DNA of 64,000 nt, taken from contig RSEF01000020.1 of NCBI GenBank assembly GCA_003993805.1, positions 468,975-532,974 on the forward strand, given 5' to 3'. Source of the stretch: Himantopus leucocephalus (Eukaryota; Chordata; Aves; Charadriiformes; Recurvirostridae). Position numbers and translations under genes: made by a program. Every line of letters starts with the position of its first letter. Positions within the stretch are counted from its first letter, which is position 1. This document shows, piece after piece, positions 34,821 through 47,775 of this stretch. The notes under the pieces were generated by a model. That model was not told the DNA's origin, made no database searches, and was given only the letters and a program-made list of their open reading frames with translations.

Positions 34821-37800
34821 TTCAAAAAGCAAAAGCTCCTCATAGAACTGGATAAATACGCACCAGATGTGGCTGAACTCATCCGGACGCCCATGGAAAT
34901 GCACTACATCCCCCTCAAGGTAGCACTATTGTAAGTATTGCTTCGTATAGGCTGCAGTGGGCTGCTTTGGTTCCTCAGCTCCCTTTGGGTTTTATTTGTC
35001 TGATCTGGGGCTTCAACATTTGTTGAAGATTATTTTGTTTGTTTCCCAGAAATTCTGAAATTCCTATTATACATAAAAATCCCCCCAGCTCTGAATACTT
35101 GGTTTCAAAGTGAAAAGCAGATGCTTTTCCAAAACGTTTGTTGCCAACACGTAAATTCACTCAGGCCCTCTAAGGCAGGCTCAACAGCATCATAACGTCA
35201 TTAATTTGGTAGCAAGAATGTTGTGGCTGCACAGATCACATTCCCATTTATTTTGCCTGTATGTTAATGTCACCAAAAACTCATTTTATGCCTCCCAAAT
35301 GCCTCGGGTGTCTTTTCAGAAAAGTTAGGAGAGTTTTTTCAACAGTCAAACAAAATGTTTGCTGAATATCACAACTTGAATATTCCAGAATTGGTTAGAA
35401 TAATTCAAAGATATTTTCAGGTTGTCATCTTAGTAATGTCATGTCTTGGTGCTCCTCTGTATACTAAACTTCTTTATCTCAGAAAGCTTCAATTAAAATA
35501 AATAATATACAAGTAAGGTACTTGATGTCAAAGAATTATTTTTTAATTGGGGTTTTGACGTGAATGAATTATTATCAGAATTATTCTGTGTCAGAGAGAG
35601 TTTTCTATTAGATAAATTGTTATTTTTTCTTATTTTTGTATGAATTTTGTAAAATTGTGAATTCTCCAGGGCTAGAATGGCAGAGTCTGTAAATTGCAGA
35701 CTGTTTTGTATTTAACGTTACCACAGCAAAGTTGGCATTGAGTTGTACCTATCCTGCTGCAGGCTGTTTCTCTGGAAGCACAGAAAAAAGCCAGACTGGG
35801 ACTGGGAGAAGTAGGAAAAATGTTTATGTAAAGAGATAATTAGGAACTCACCAGCCCTATCTACTCACTCTGATGACTGATTTAGTTATTAGCAAGGCTG
35901 ATTGATACGTTATCTTGCTTATTGTATTGGTAATCCTTCCAAACATTTTTCTGTGCTTTGGAGGTTATAGTAATTCTCATTTCCAAAAGCAGCTGGCATC
36001 AGTACTAACTAAAGTGTGGCTGCATTCTGGAAGGCAAAGGTGTTCAGAGTTTGCTGGTTTTCCGTAATTCCAATTAAAATACGCCAGATTTTCATAGCTG
36101 GCAGGTTTTGTGCTCAGATCATGTGGTGGTGAACACAAATGATTGCTCTGCCATAGCAGGTGTGCAGGTGCAATTGGGTTGGGGGAAACTCTGCTGATGT
36201 CTCAGGATTTGTTTCCATCTTGCTATCTTCTTATTTTTATTACTTTTCCAGAGTCGGTAGACGTGAGTAGCAGGAGGACTTTACTTTGGGCTCAATATTC
36301 CTAGGTCTGACTGAACAAATGCGCAATGTTTCTGCAAAGCATGGAACATTTTTAGTAGTCATTTTCTAGGACAGAACTTGCATTTTTGACATCTTCCCAA
36401 CCGTCGCCTTTTCTCCAGTGTGCTCCCTGTGGCCACTGTGTCCAAGGCTACAATCCATGGATCTGGTTTTTGCTCCAGACTAAAGAACCTGTTCAGCTGA
36501 ATTGATTTGATGATGAGAGGATCCCATCAAATGTAAATAAACAAAAAGAAATGGCAAATTGCATCTGTTTTGCCTTTGAACTTTTCTTTAATGAGATGGT
36601 ACCTCCTTTGAACGGCACAAGTTTAACTCCAGCGTTGCTCTTTTTCAGCTATCTGTTAAACCCCTACACCGTGATGTCTTGTGTGGCAAAGTCCACCTGT
36701 GCCATCAACAATACCGTCATCGCGTTCTTCATCTTAGCTACAATAAAAGGTAACGCATTGAAGAATAAATGGTTCATTATGTCTTTCTGTAAAGATTAGA
36801 AAATGAGCAGAAATTAAATCAAGGTGGAAAATTACAAATTGTTACAAAGATCTCAGTGAAACACAGCAGAAACAGGGTCTGGAGCAAGGTCAGAGTTCTA
36901 CGCGAAATCTCAAGAGATCAAGAGAGTTTATCGTCAAGTCAACACTTGTTCTCATCTCACGTACCTGAGAGTTTGATCTCAAAAAAACTGACTCCTTTTC
37001 CTGAATGGCTTGGAATAGTTTTCTGTTTATGAAGAAATGCGTGTCTGTGTGTAGGAGGACATAATGCTCTGCTGCTCGCTCTTTTGTACATGAATATGCA
37101 CTTAAAGGGTTGTATACAATTTATTTTCAAAGTGTATCTTTGAACTTCTATTCAAAAGCAAGCAGTTGCCTGCAGCTATTATTTAGCTTTTACTCACAGC
37201 TGTAACCGTGGTTTGAAATTAGCTAATTGGGCTTTGGGGAAGCAGAAACAGTAACCAAAGACCCATACCGGCACAGCTGAATAGATGATGAGAGAAAAGC
37301 TGTTTCATTCATTTTATGCATAATGTCACAGGTTTCTGGTTTTTTCATGACTCACCAGTGCTAAAGTATTTTAGCTTACGTGATTTGTACTAGACACACA
37401 AGTTTTAGGAGTTCTTTGGTGGATCAGAGAAAAGGTCAGTCTGATCTCTTGTCTCCAGCAATGCCCAGACCGAGACGTTGCAAAGAAAGCTGCTACAGGT
37501 TGGTTTTATTAGTGTTTCCAAAAGGAGGTTTTTCTCCAATTACTGCCTAATTGAGGCTGGAGGGGTTTTGATTTAAAAGTATTTGCAAAAGCAAACGAGT
37601 GTGGTCCATTTAGTTAAACTGGTTTTTAACTGTTCACTGATACCATAAGACAAATAGTTCAGTCATAGTCAAAACTGTAGTGGCTGTCCCCTGTGTTTTC
37701 TCCCTGCTTGGGAGTGTGGCAACCCCCAGGTTTTAAAGCGGGCAAAGAGAGGGTATCAGATGATGACTATGATTTCTGGGTACCAATTCTTTAGATCTGT

Positions 37801-40800
37801 GCAGAATTGAACACTCAATAAAACAGAGGATAGGGAGGTTTCTGTCTAGGAGAGTGTAGTTGGAGAATGGAGAAGGCTCATCACCAGGTAACCCTCTATT
37901 TTCTCTTTGAAAAGGTGGAAGCAGAGAGAAGCTTACCGAGTGTTTGATGTCGGTAGGCTGAGAATTAGCCCAATGCACTGACTCAGGATTCTTGCTGTCT
38001 AAGCTGTATTTTTACAGGTGACTTCCATGAAGCAACGTACAACTGAAAGCTATAACCAGGCTACTGCACTGGGTGCTTGTATTTTTATTGTTTAACCTGG
38101 AACCTTTTGGACTTGGTTTCTGGTGTTGGTAGTTGGGTAATGTGAGTGCTCAGTGCTTAGCTCAGCCTGAGAGGCCTCAAAGCTTCTTCAATAAAGGCAT
38201 TCATATTTTTAAGACCACTTGGAAAAGCTGTGCTAATCCTTTCTATGCCTCAGTTTTGGTATCTGTAAAGTAGGGCTAATGCCACTTCACTTCTTCAGCT
38301 GCGGACTTTCCCTTGCTGTCTTTCACAGAGCTTTGCTGAGGGCCCTGACATGTTCTGGTGATGAGGTTATCCAGTGTGCCCAGTATGAGTAGAACGGCTG
38401 TTTCATGCAGATATGACTTAAGTGAATACATTCCCGTGCACAAACAGCAGTGAGCACGGTCTATATATAGACTGAATTACATGAATCTCTGTATGTGAAT
38501 GATAGGACATATAAATCAGTCAGGGGTTCTTTCTGTGGGAGAATCTCCTTGGTATGAGTCATTCTCTGTTCAAAATGTAGTTAAGAAAAGGACACTCTCC
38601 AGGACACATTCTGCTAAAACCGCCTTTAAGTGGTATTCTGATATCTGTAAAGCCCCTGCAGAGGGTTATGCATTTCTCCCCATTTGGACTTCCTGCCCGT
38701 AAGGCTGTTTCTATTAAATGTTCCTTACAAACCAACATACTTCTTTTTTCTTTGCAGGTAGTGCCTTCCTCAGCGCTGTGTTCCTGGCCTTAGCAACATA
38801 CCAGTCGCTCTACCCTCTCACGTTGTTTGCTCCAGCGCTCCTTTACCTTCTACAGGTAGATGATTTCTAATTGTTGGTACCTGTCGTCTTCTTGTAGCTG
38901 TGCAGAGATAGTCCTTAGCTGTTGGGAGGGGAGTCGGGCAAGTCCTGAGTTTCAGAAAAAGTGACTCCCCTCAAGCCGTGGGAAGTTTGAAGCTTCAATG
39001 GGGATGCCTGTGCATAGAGAGAAGGGAGCAGAAAGTCACCTCCAGAACTGGCTGGTGTTTACCTTGCCCGAAATAAGTGCTATTCTTTGTGTCACGTGAA
39101 TAGCAATGAGGATTTTAAACCTGGAGAGGAGGATCGAGAGCTGTATGTTTGAATCACTCCAATGCAGAAATGGTGATTAGGAATTTAATGGCAAAAGGCA
39201 CGTGCTTGTGAAAGTGGCTGGTTGCCCTTGTCCTTTCTCCCTCCCCATTACAGGACCCCTGAATTCCAGCAGGGCTGACCTTGATCGTTCATGGGTACAC
39301 GGTGCCTCGACAGACAGACGCTGCTCCAGGCAAAACTAGCCCAGCAGCCGGCTGGCGGGCACATCTGCAGGGAGGGGTAGGGTTTAAAACTGAGGCAGCT
39401 CTTTGCTAGTGAGTGGATTCATCACTGGTTTGCCTCCATGCTTCCAGCTGGTCTCTCTCTTAGCTCTGATGCTGATACTGTAAACAATGCCTTAACCTTG
39501 AGCCCTAATTATAATGCACTTAATGAAAACTGATCATTTGCTAGTCTTATTCTGATATGGGAGCAAGGTGAGGCTGTGACCACTAGCAGAGGACTTTTAT
39601 CCCAATTCACAGGTCACTTGGTGATCGTTTTTATTATTTTTGCCGTTCTGAAAGACCTGCTGTTGAGTGTTTTGCCAGCCTTTCTTGGTTGCTTCTGTCC
39701 TGTCTCCCTCATGATTTTTATAGCTCATCTTAACTACAGGTTCATTACAGCCTATTCTCAAATCTCTGAGCTTCAAAAGAGAATGGAGAGTCAGTTGTAG
39801 TCCGTTTTCTTTCCCTGACTATCTGACATGAATGTCTCTTACTTTTTTTCAGAAATATTGTTATTATCATCATCGTTATTATTACTACTCTTTGCAGTAT
39901 TTTGGTCTCATTTGTTCTCTTTTAACTTTAGTCAAANAGACAAGAACTTCTGCAGAGTCAGTGTTACTTTTTCAGTTTGATAATTTTTAGGTGCATTTAC
40001 TTTATATATTTTATATTTTGGTCTCATTTGTTCTCTTTTAACTTTAGTCAAAGTGGCAGTAAAGTACAAGCACTGTGTACACAAGCAACAAGTGCTTTGA
40101 TATGTGAATGCCTAATTTGTAGCTTTTAAAGGCGATCATGCTAGTGTGTGTTCTTTTATCCAGATTTGTAAATGAACTTTCCTGCATTCTTTGTACAGAA
40201 TTAAATAGCTTTTCTCTGGCACTTTCCATCTGTCCTGCCAAATATCCTTGGTAAACTTGCTTACATTGTTCCAGCAAGCGGCGTTAAACACACTATGGCT
40301 GCGAAAGCAGAGCATGCTTTACACAGAGCCCACATCAGTCAGAGCTGCCTCTCTGTACATCTCCTGCCAGTCTAAACCCTAGTACCAAACGGAAAAGCTG
40401 CATCACTGACCTGAAGCTGCACAACTGAGCAATTCCCAAAGGTGTTTGTCCCTGTGTGTATATTTGTCTTTACAAATGCAGTCAGGGGACCTCTTGGAGT
40501 GAGATACCCATATGTCATGTTATGTGACATGGGCTTGTGGTTCACCTGTCAGGACATGTGGCAGTGGCAGGTCTGCAGCAGTTTTCTTTGTCTGAGGAGG
40601 CAGCCTTTTAGAGGGGCTCCTTGGTGCTTAGGAACCCACTGGATGTCCTCTTTCCCTGATTTCAGCAGGGCATGAGTGCCAATCCATGGGGTGGAGTCCT
40701 GGCGTCGCAGGGTGGTGGGTCGTGGAGCAGGGCTGTCGGTCACCCAGAGGATGTGGGTTCATGCAGTAGAAGGCAGGCAGCAGGACAGTATTGCAAACAT

Positions 40801-43800
40801 CTAAGGTACAAGCATAGCTGTGAGGAGGTGTGTGTAAATCTCACACCGAGTGCATGAGACTTGACTCACTGCAAGCAGAAATGATCAGCTTAGCTGCTGT
40901 ATTTTCAAGCACAGTTCTGGAAATATGTGCAATGTGTGTGACTTTATTGGCCAGAGTGAAGAACACCAAGCAAATTGTGCTTGAGAGCTCCTTCCAGTGA
41001 CACAGTGCCAGTGTTTGATGCTTTCTTTCATCGATTTAAAATGATGTTGTGAACACTCAGGCTTTCTTGTGGCTTTCCACCTGATGAGGCGTATCTGCCT
41101 GTTTGTATTTCATTTTCAGCGTCAGTTCATACCAATAAAACTGAAGAGTAAAAGCTTCTGGCTCTACACCATGCAGTATGCAGCCCTGTACCTCTGCAGC
41201 CTGGTGGTGATCATCTGCCTCTCCTTCTTCCTCCTCAACTCCTGGGATTTTATCCCATCTGTTTATGGGTTTATGTAAGTATAAGGATTCTTTCTGTTTT
41301 TTTCTGTCTAGCTCCCCCTATGTCGTTTCTTGTGTATCACACACAGGTGCCCCGCTCCCTGTCCTAAGGAGTGTGTGATCTGTGATTTTACTGGCAATGC
41401 AAGAAAAGGAGGAGTGTGTGGAGGAGAGTAAGCATTAGCCGATTTCTTTTAATTAAGTAACAGCAAGAATTAGAGAAGACGGGAGATGTTTTCCACTGGG
41501 TTGATTGGAAATGGATTTGATCGTTGCGCTACCATGACTATGAAATTTTCATCTCTGGAGACGTGTCTGCTTGGGAACGGTTTAAATCCTGCTGGGGCAT
41601 AGGGAAGGATTAGTCCCTTTTCTCTCCAGGTTTTCAGCCCTTTGGTTTCTCTTCCACGGATTTAAAAGATAGGTCCTCCAGCCAGTAGCACACAATTGAT
41701 TGATGTAACAGAAGCAGGGCAGTGAAAAACAACCATATAAAAACATTACCTCGACTTTTCTTTTCAAATTGCAGCCTATCCGTTCCAGATCTGACACCCA
41801 ATATTGGCCTTTTTTGGTACTTCTTTGCAGAGATGTTTGAACACTTTAGTCTTTTCTTCGTATGCGTGTTTCAAATCAATGTGTTCTTCTACACTATTCC
41901 CTTGGCAATAAAGTTAAAGTAAGTATGTTTCTCTGCTCGTTTTTTTTTTACTCTCAGTTGTCCAGTGGAAGCTTATAAGGGTGGCATCAAATGTCTGAAT
42001 CTACAAGCCTGTTTTTTTTTAATAGGGCCTATCCTCCTCATTTCCCAAAGTTTCAATCTTTATTCCTCTTAAATAGAGTGAGTTGGACTCTTTTGATGCC
42101 TATAACACGTGTTGCATAGCAGAGAGAGCAGAAATTTAGGCTATAGAGGTGCCTGCTCCCTGCCAGCATAAGCCAGTGTAATCAGAAAGCAAGAACTCGT
42201 GGCTGGAACTTCAGCTTCTTTATTGTCAGAAAAAAAGTGAAAACGTGAGGACATTCCTAACGCGCTGCACTGTCAACATTGCCCTTCTTTCTGATAAAAA
42301 CATCCATTAACGCGCCTGGATTCTCAGTGAGCTTATCCTGTTGACTTGAATGGATACATACATCATGACGTACCAGAGGGGTAACTATGGGCTTCTCCAA
42401 ATAACCTTCAGAGGGGAAGTGCTAGTTGCTTTTCGGTGAACAGGACAGAGCTGGGAGCAGCCCAGGTGACCAACCGCATAAATGTATGTTATGTTGAGGC
42501 ACTAAGTCTCTGTGTGAGGGCAGAGCAGCTCAGTCTACCCCACCCAGCGCTCAGGGGCTTGTTTGGAGAGAACAAGACGTACAAGAGCCCCTCTGAGCTG
42601 ACCCCACAGTACATTTGTGCCCTTGCTGATATTTATTGCCAGTTTCCAGAAACCCTGCGTCCTCTTATCCTTTGTGTCTTATCCCTTCTAGGGAACACCC
42701 TGTGTTCTTCATGTTTGTCCAGATCGCAATCATTTCTATCTTCAAGTCCTATCCCACTGTGGGAGACATTGCACTGTACATGGCCTTCCTTCCAGTCTGG
42801 AGCCACCTTTACAGATGTAAGTTCTTTGTGTTTGATTGTTCCTTATCTGGGATGGGAAAGGGCCTGTCCAATAATTGTCGCCACTAAACCAAACCAGGCG
42901 CATGTTCGCAGGCTCTTGCGGCCTCCTCGAGGTGTCTGGAAGGAGGCTTGATTTTTCTGGTGATAGTCTTTAACATATCTTTAGGGCTAGGATTGAAATT
43001 GGTCGAGGAGGGAATCTTCACTTGTGCCTTATCTTCCCCCTCTCTCCAAGTTGATCAGAAGATTAACTTTTTTTGTAAAAACCTTTTACATTCCTGCACA
43101 AGGGATGTGGCTTATTTAAAGTACATCCATCCTTCAGATGCTTCACTCCCGTTTAAGGCTGTATAATTTGAACACTGCTCCTGCAGCTGGTGAGTTCCCC
43201 AGCCTTAAAATCCTGCACCTTGCAACGGTTCTTTGTTTTGCATCTGCTTGTTTGCTTAGAGTGAAAGTAACTGAATTACTCCAAGCAATTGTCCGGTTTT
43301 TCTTAAAAGCTTCATAAAAAAGCCTCTTTAGCTCTTTAAATCACCAAAGAGCTTCCTGATGATTTTCAGACTCAGTCTCTAGAACCTGCTACACTGGAGA
43401 GGTTTGGAAGTGCTGTGTTTTTCCTGGTGTTTCTTGCTTAAACCACCTGCTTGGACCAACCCTGCGAGGTTGTCCCGTCCTTTCACTGCAGTCTTCTCTA
43501 ACCCAGGCCAAGTGTGTTTATGGAGATCTAAGTCTGCCTGATGTCAGGAGACGTAATAGGGAGTCAAGAGACTTGGAGACCATCTGCTTTATTAGTTTCA
43601 GACTAAGGAAAGCAAAGGCCAAAGCAGCTGTGATAGAAGAGGGCAGGAAGCCCTAGGCTAGCCCCGAGCATGTCGCAGCCGTAGCAGGTCATGTACTTCT
43701 GAGAAATGCTGATTCAGTGTAGTTCAGTTGCACGTTCCAAGTGTGCAGATAAGGGGACTACGACTAGCGAGAGGGACAGTCATCTGGGACATGCTCCCAC

Positions 43801-46800
43801 CACACAGTGAGTGAATAGACCTACTGAACAAGAAGTTTAAAAAGGCAGGTGTGAACAGGTTTGGATGTGACAATGCTCTTAAATGTCGGATAGCTTCTTT
43901 CAGCTGCAGAATGATCGGGAGTCTTCCAGTTACCTTCAGGGACATTGGCTGAGCTTCAGCCAAGGCCAGCAACACAAGTGGCGGGATGAATTATAATACT
44001 GCTGCCAAAGGACAGACATAAATAGTTCACAGAAAACAAAATCTCTTCTGGCCTAGTAGTTCCTAGCTCTTTTAGACAAAGTTGTGCTTGGTTTTTGTCC
44101 ATCTGACGCACACTCGTGCAGACTAATGGATTCTGGCCACGCTTGCACCTCCCGAGGTCATGTGTTTGTCAACTCATTTGGCCTATGTGAGTTTCCTCCT
44201 TTTCTGGTGCTTTCATTTCCTCACCACCTCCTGAGAAAGTATCTCTTTTCCTATGGCCCACAGGTTCATTTTTCTCCTTTGCCATCAGCTTGACGATGCT
44301 AGGGAACGGCATGCTCTGCTCTCTGACTCATGATGCTGGTGGAAAGGCCCTTCTCAAAACTGCTGGTTACCATAGCGTAGGCACCAAAAAGCCAGGTCCT
44401 CCAAGGAAGAGTGTTTGGAAGCAGGACCTAAAAGGAAAGAGCTACAAATGAGGATTTCACATTCAAACAAGGGCAGAAGTATTTATTTTAAAGGAAAATA
44501 TAGTGGATTTCTTAGAAAAGCTAGCCAGGAAATTACTAAAGCAAACTGTGAAAGACTGTTGGAGAGAAGTATGTGTTGGCGAGTGCCTCTCCCCCACTAC
44601 ACATACCCTAAATACCACTGCTGGTTGCGTGAGCGTGGCTGCTCAATAATGCATCATTTTAACAGCTTGGTTTTCTTTTGCAGTCCTCCGGAACATCTTC
44701 ATCCTGTCATGTGTGCTCATTGTCTGCTCCCTCCTGTTCCCCGTTCTGTGGCATCTATGGATTTACGCAGGAAGTGCCAACTCCAATTTTTATTATGCCA
44801 TCACGTTGACTTTCAACATAGGGCAGGTTAGTAGAGCGAGTTAAACACGGCTAAACTTTGGGTAGGTGACTGCATTGGGCGTCCTGTCAGCAAGAGTGAA
44901 TTCCGCAGGATTCTTTGCATCCTGCGTAGTCCTGCACAGCAGCTTCCTGCCTCTCCTTGCTCCAGCTGGAATCTGCCTAGTCCTCACCTTCTGGCACACT
45001 AATGGGAGAGAATTCTTGTAGTATTTGAGCTGTAGCTCAACAATCCAACTAGGCTGTACTGCAAGTTGCATGGTCTGTCGCTTGATAGCAGAGGAAAAGC
45101 ATCTCGGTAGGGCAGGACTAAGAGCACAGAGAAGGTGAGCTAAGAAAGGAAGTGGGAAAACCCACGGGGCAGCAGCAGTGGGGCCAGACAACAGGGAAAC
45201 GAGAACTGCCCGTACCCGGGGACATGGCACTGATTTTTCTGAGCGTTATACCTCATTGAGACGTAGGGTTGTGGGCACATGCAGGGTCACGGTCGTGCCA
45301 GGGCTTGCTCTCCCTGCTTCTCTCAAGGCCGTTCGAGAGACGTGACTTTCACTAGCCTTGGGGAAAACAGAGTTTGGCACCCCTGGAGGTTGGGATTCAA
45401 TGTACACAGTTACCACAACCTCTTCTAAGGTTCCCTTCCTCTTTTCTGTGCTGTTTCTTATGTCCCTGAGACCTCGGACAGTTTTGGGTGAGCAGAATGT
45501 TCATTTCATGTTAAAGTTACCTTTATTTTGAATGTGGCTCAGCCATTTACATTTGTCTGCTTCCCTTAAAACTAGAGGAGCAGTTTTGCCAGGGGCTGAA
45601 AATCACCTGCTTGTACGTCCCCCACCCCCTCGATAAACGGGGACAGACACCCGTTCTGTGAAAGCAAAAAGCAACTCCATGCAGTGAGTGGGGGGAGAGG
45701 GAGAACAGAGACACTACTAAGAAGCTCTGATAGGAAATTGGGAGCGGTTCATTAGCTCTGTAACTACATGTCTTGCTATGGAATGAAAGGAATAGTAAAA
45801 CTTTAATTACAGATGGCAGGTATTGATATTCTAAGAGGATTTTATCTCCTGCCTGAGGAAGTCATAGCAGATCCTGCAAGGTCTTGTGCTCTGTGTAAAT
45901 GCAAACAGAGCAAAAACCTGCTTTCTGGTTTCCCTGTGAGAAAGAACATAGCCACTGGCCTCAGCTCTTTCTTTTCCCATTAAGACATCTGCAGAGAAGT
46001 TTAGTTAAAAGTAAAATCAACCATATTGATGTAGCATGTCAGTAGTCAGCCATGGTGTTCAGCAAACAAGCAGACAGAATAAGCATGGCTGTTCTCCCTC
46101 TTCCTGGGCACCTCCACCCTGCGCTCTCTGTTCTCCTTCCCACTTTCTCCTCTGACCTCAGCAGCCCCGTATCTCTTTCCCTCAGTCCCCGCACAGTCCT
46201 CCATATCCTCCCGTCCTGCCACTGAGCCTTCTCCGCAGCAGCTGTATTGCACAGTAACGCAGGCGGGCTCTGGCTGGCAGCCTGACCCCCGCTCCGTCCC
46301 CTTAGCACTGCAGCGTACTCCCTGGGGCTCTCCCTGGAGTGAATTCCCCAGGGAAAAGGGTGAGCACATTGTGCCAAAGTGATGCACTAAGCGGCATCCA
46401 AACATTAGGACAAAACCTACTAGCTTGGTCTGGCACTGAAAGGTTTTCCGCTCAAGTTATGTGGCGCTATGTCCAGATGGAGGAGGTCAGCGTTCCTGGG
46501 GAAGGGTGGCACTACGAGAGGCTAAACGACAAATGGCACTACTGAGTCTGGCGGTCACTGCCTGCGCTTGCAGCAGCCCAGCCTGCCCCTGCACAGGCAG
46601 CTGGCCCGAGGCGACTGCTGTAGAAAAACCACCGAGACCCACCCCGGCGTTCTCAGTGCTTTTAGGCAGGGGAGCAGTCACGCTGTGGTCCCTCAGTACA
46701 GCCAAAGTGGGGCTGAGGAGGGGACAGACCCTGTGATTGCCACATCAGGTTTCCACGGGCACTGCGGTTCTCTGCAAGGCACTTCAGTTGTGATTTCACA

Positions 46801-47775
46801 CGACGACGTGGCCGGTGGCAGTAGCAGCCCAGGGTATGCCACCTCCCAGGCAACACGGGACAGTGCCAACAGCTCTGTGTGCGGCAGCGTACTCTGACCT
46901 GGGGCGGGGGAGAGTCTGGGGGATGGCCAGCGCTGGTCACTCAGAGGGGGACAGTGGGCAAACGTGTACCCAGGGTTGGCCACCCCACAGAGGGCACAAC
47001 AACACGGGGGCAGGAGGGAGATGCAGACATGATGGGGGTGGGATAAGGGCTTTTATCCGGTGTTGCTCCTAGACGTTGTACTGTGAAGCCACAGCCATGA
47101 CATTTCAGCCCTTCTCTTCACCCCTTAGCCTAGTAAGAATTATTTTGTTAAACTGCTAAAGCTTCTGTTTGCGAAGGCTGACCAGGGAGCTGTGGTGTTC
47201 CTGCTGCTGCCTGTGAGCTTCTTACCCGCTCTGAGTAGAAATGGCTCTTGAAAAACAATTGAAAAGTGCTTAACAGCAATCAGCAGGAGACGTTTGGCAT
47301 TTGGGTTGAGCTGCGTGACAGTGCGCTCGAGGAAGGAGTCCTGGGGGTGAGGCTGAGGTGGTCTGTAGAGCTGTGGCACAGGTGGACCTGCCGTTGTCAC
47401 ATATTCTGGCCAGCTGATGGAGCTGTTGTCTCCTTGGCGGAGATGTCTGTGAGAACGCACTGGTAGCACAACAAATAGATCAGTTTAAGTCTCCCCTGGC
47501 TTAATGCTGCGATGGCCAAGGAGTGTTCACAGGATCACAGTGTCTCCTCTCACAAAGCGTGATGAACTTCGTAAACCCCTTCAGGGTCCATCAAACACGT
47601 GTCCCTTTTTATTCCTTGTTCTGAAGCATCACTGATGTGTCTGAACATCTCACTTCTGCAGATCCTGCTCATCTCGGATTATTTCTATGCCTTCCTCCGG
47701 CGGGAGTACTACCTCACTCACGGACTCCACTTGACAAGGCAAGATGGGACAGAGGCCATGCTTGTTTTGAAATAA
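34821..47775 (+). CDS. PIGU: PIGU, GPI transamidase subunit U: exons 5-12 by comparison with the 12-exon human gene
   Basis: Eight exons with GT-AG borders join in frame: 34821-34930, 36649-36749, 38758-38855, 41120-41274, 41775-41918, 42692-42816, 44684-44826 and 47662-47775 (TAA at 47773). They encode 329 residues of a multi-pass ER membrane protein, starting [20 protein letters not shown]. Visible landmarks are [30 protein letters not shown], the strongly conserved [20 protein letters not shown] (a region compared in the literature with fatty-acid elongases), [20 protein letters not shown], and the C-terminal [19 protein letters not shown] ending in LVLK. The product works with PIGK, GPAA1, PIGS and PIGT in attaching GPI anchors. 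With exons 1-2 (65 residues) and a missing stretch of about 41 residues the total would be 435, my remembered length for human PIGU. Every junction keeps the frame, so nothing here suggests a pseudogene. The 5' exons are absent from this strand. Confidence 0.97.
39898..40052 (+). repeat. 39-base direct repeat around a single N
   Basis: An identical 39-base segment (starting tattttggtctcatttgttc) occurs at 39898-39936 and at 40014-40052, inside a PIGU intron. The first copy ends exactly at an isolated N (39937). This pattern suggests an assembly join with unmerged overlap more than a biological duplication. Confidence 0.9.
40044..40286 (-). pseudogene. Coding-like fragment in a PIGU intron, unidentified
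   Basis: On the minus strand, directly after an in-frame TAA, about 80 codons stay open. The first part reads [19 protein letters not shown], then [19 protein letters not shown] and TNLDKR. It is a helix-rich, non-repetitive sequence quite unlike intron noise. It has no ATG start and no convincing splice sites, and it ends in a hydrophobic tail of different character. It could be a fragment of a retrotransposed gene or an unrecognised exon of a nested gene. I do not recognise the family. Confidence 0.25.

Noticed and set aside
14105..47775. Trans-splicing or a natural two-strand PIGU gene
   Set aside because: Nothing in the sequence supports it. An orientation error next to a gap and repeat explains the pattern with far fewer assumptions.
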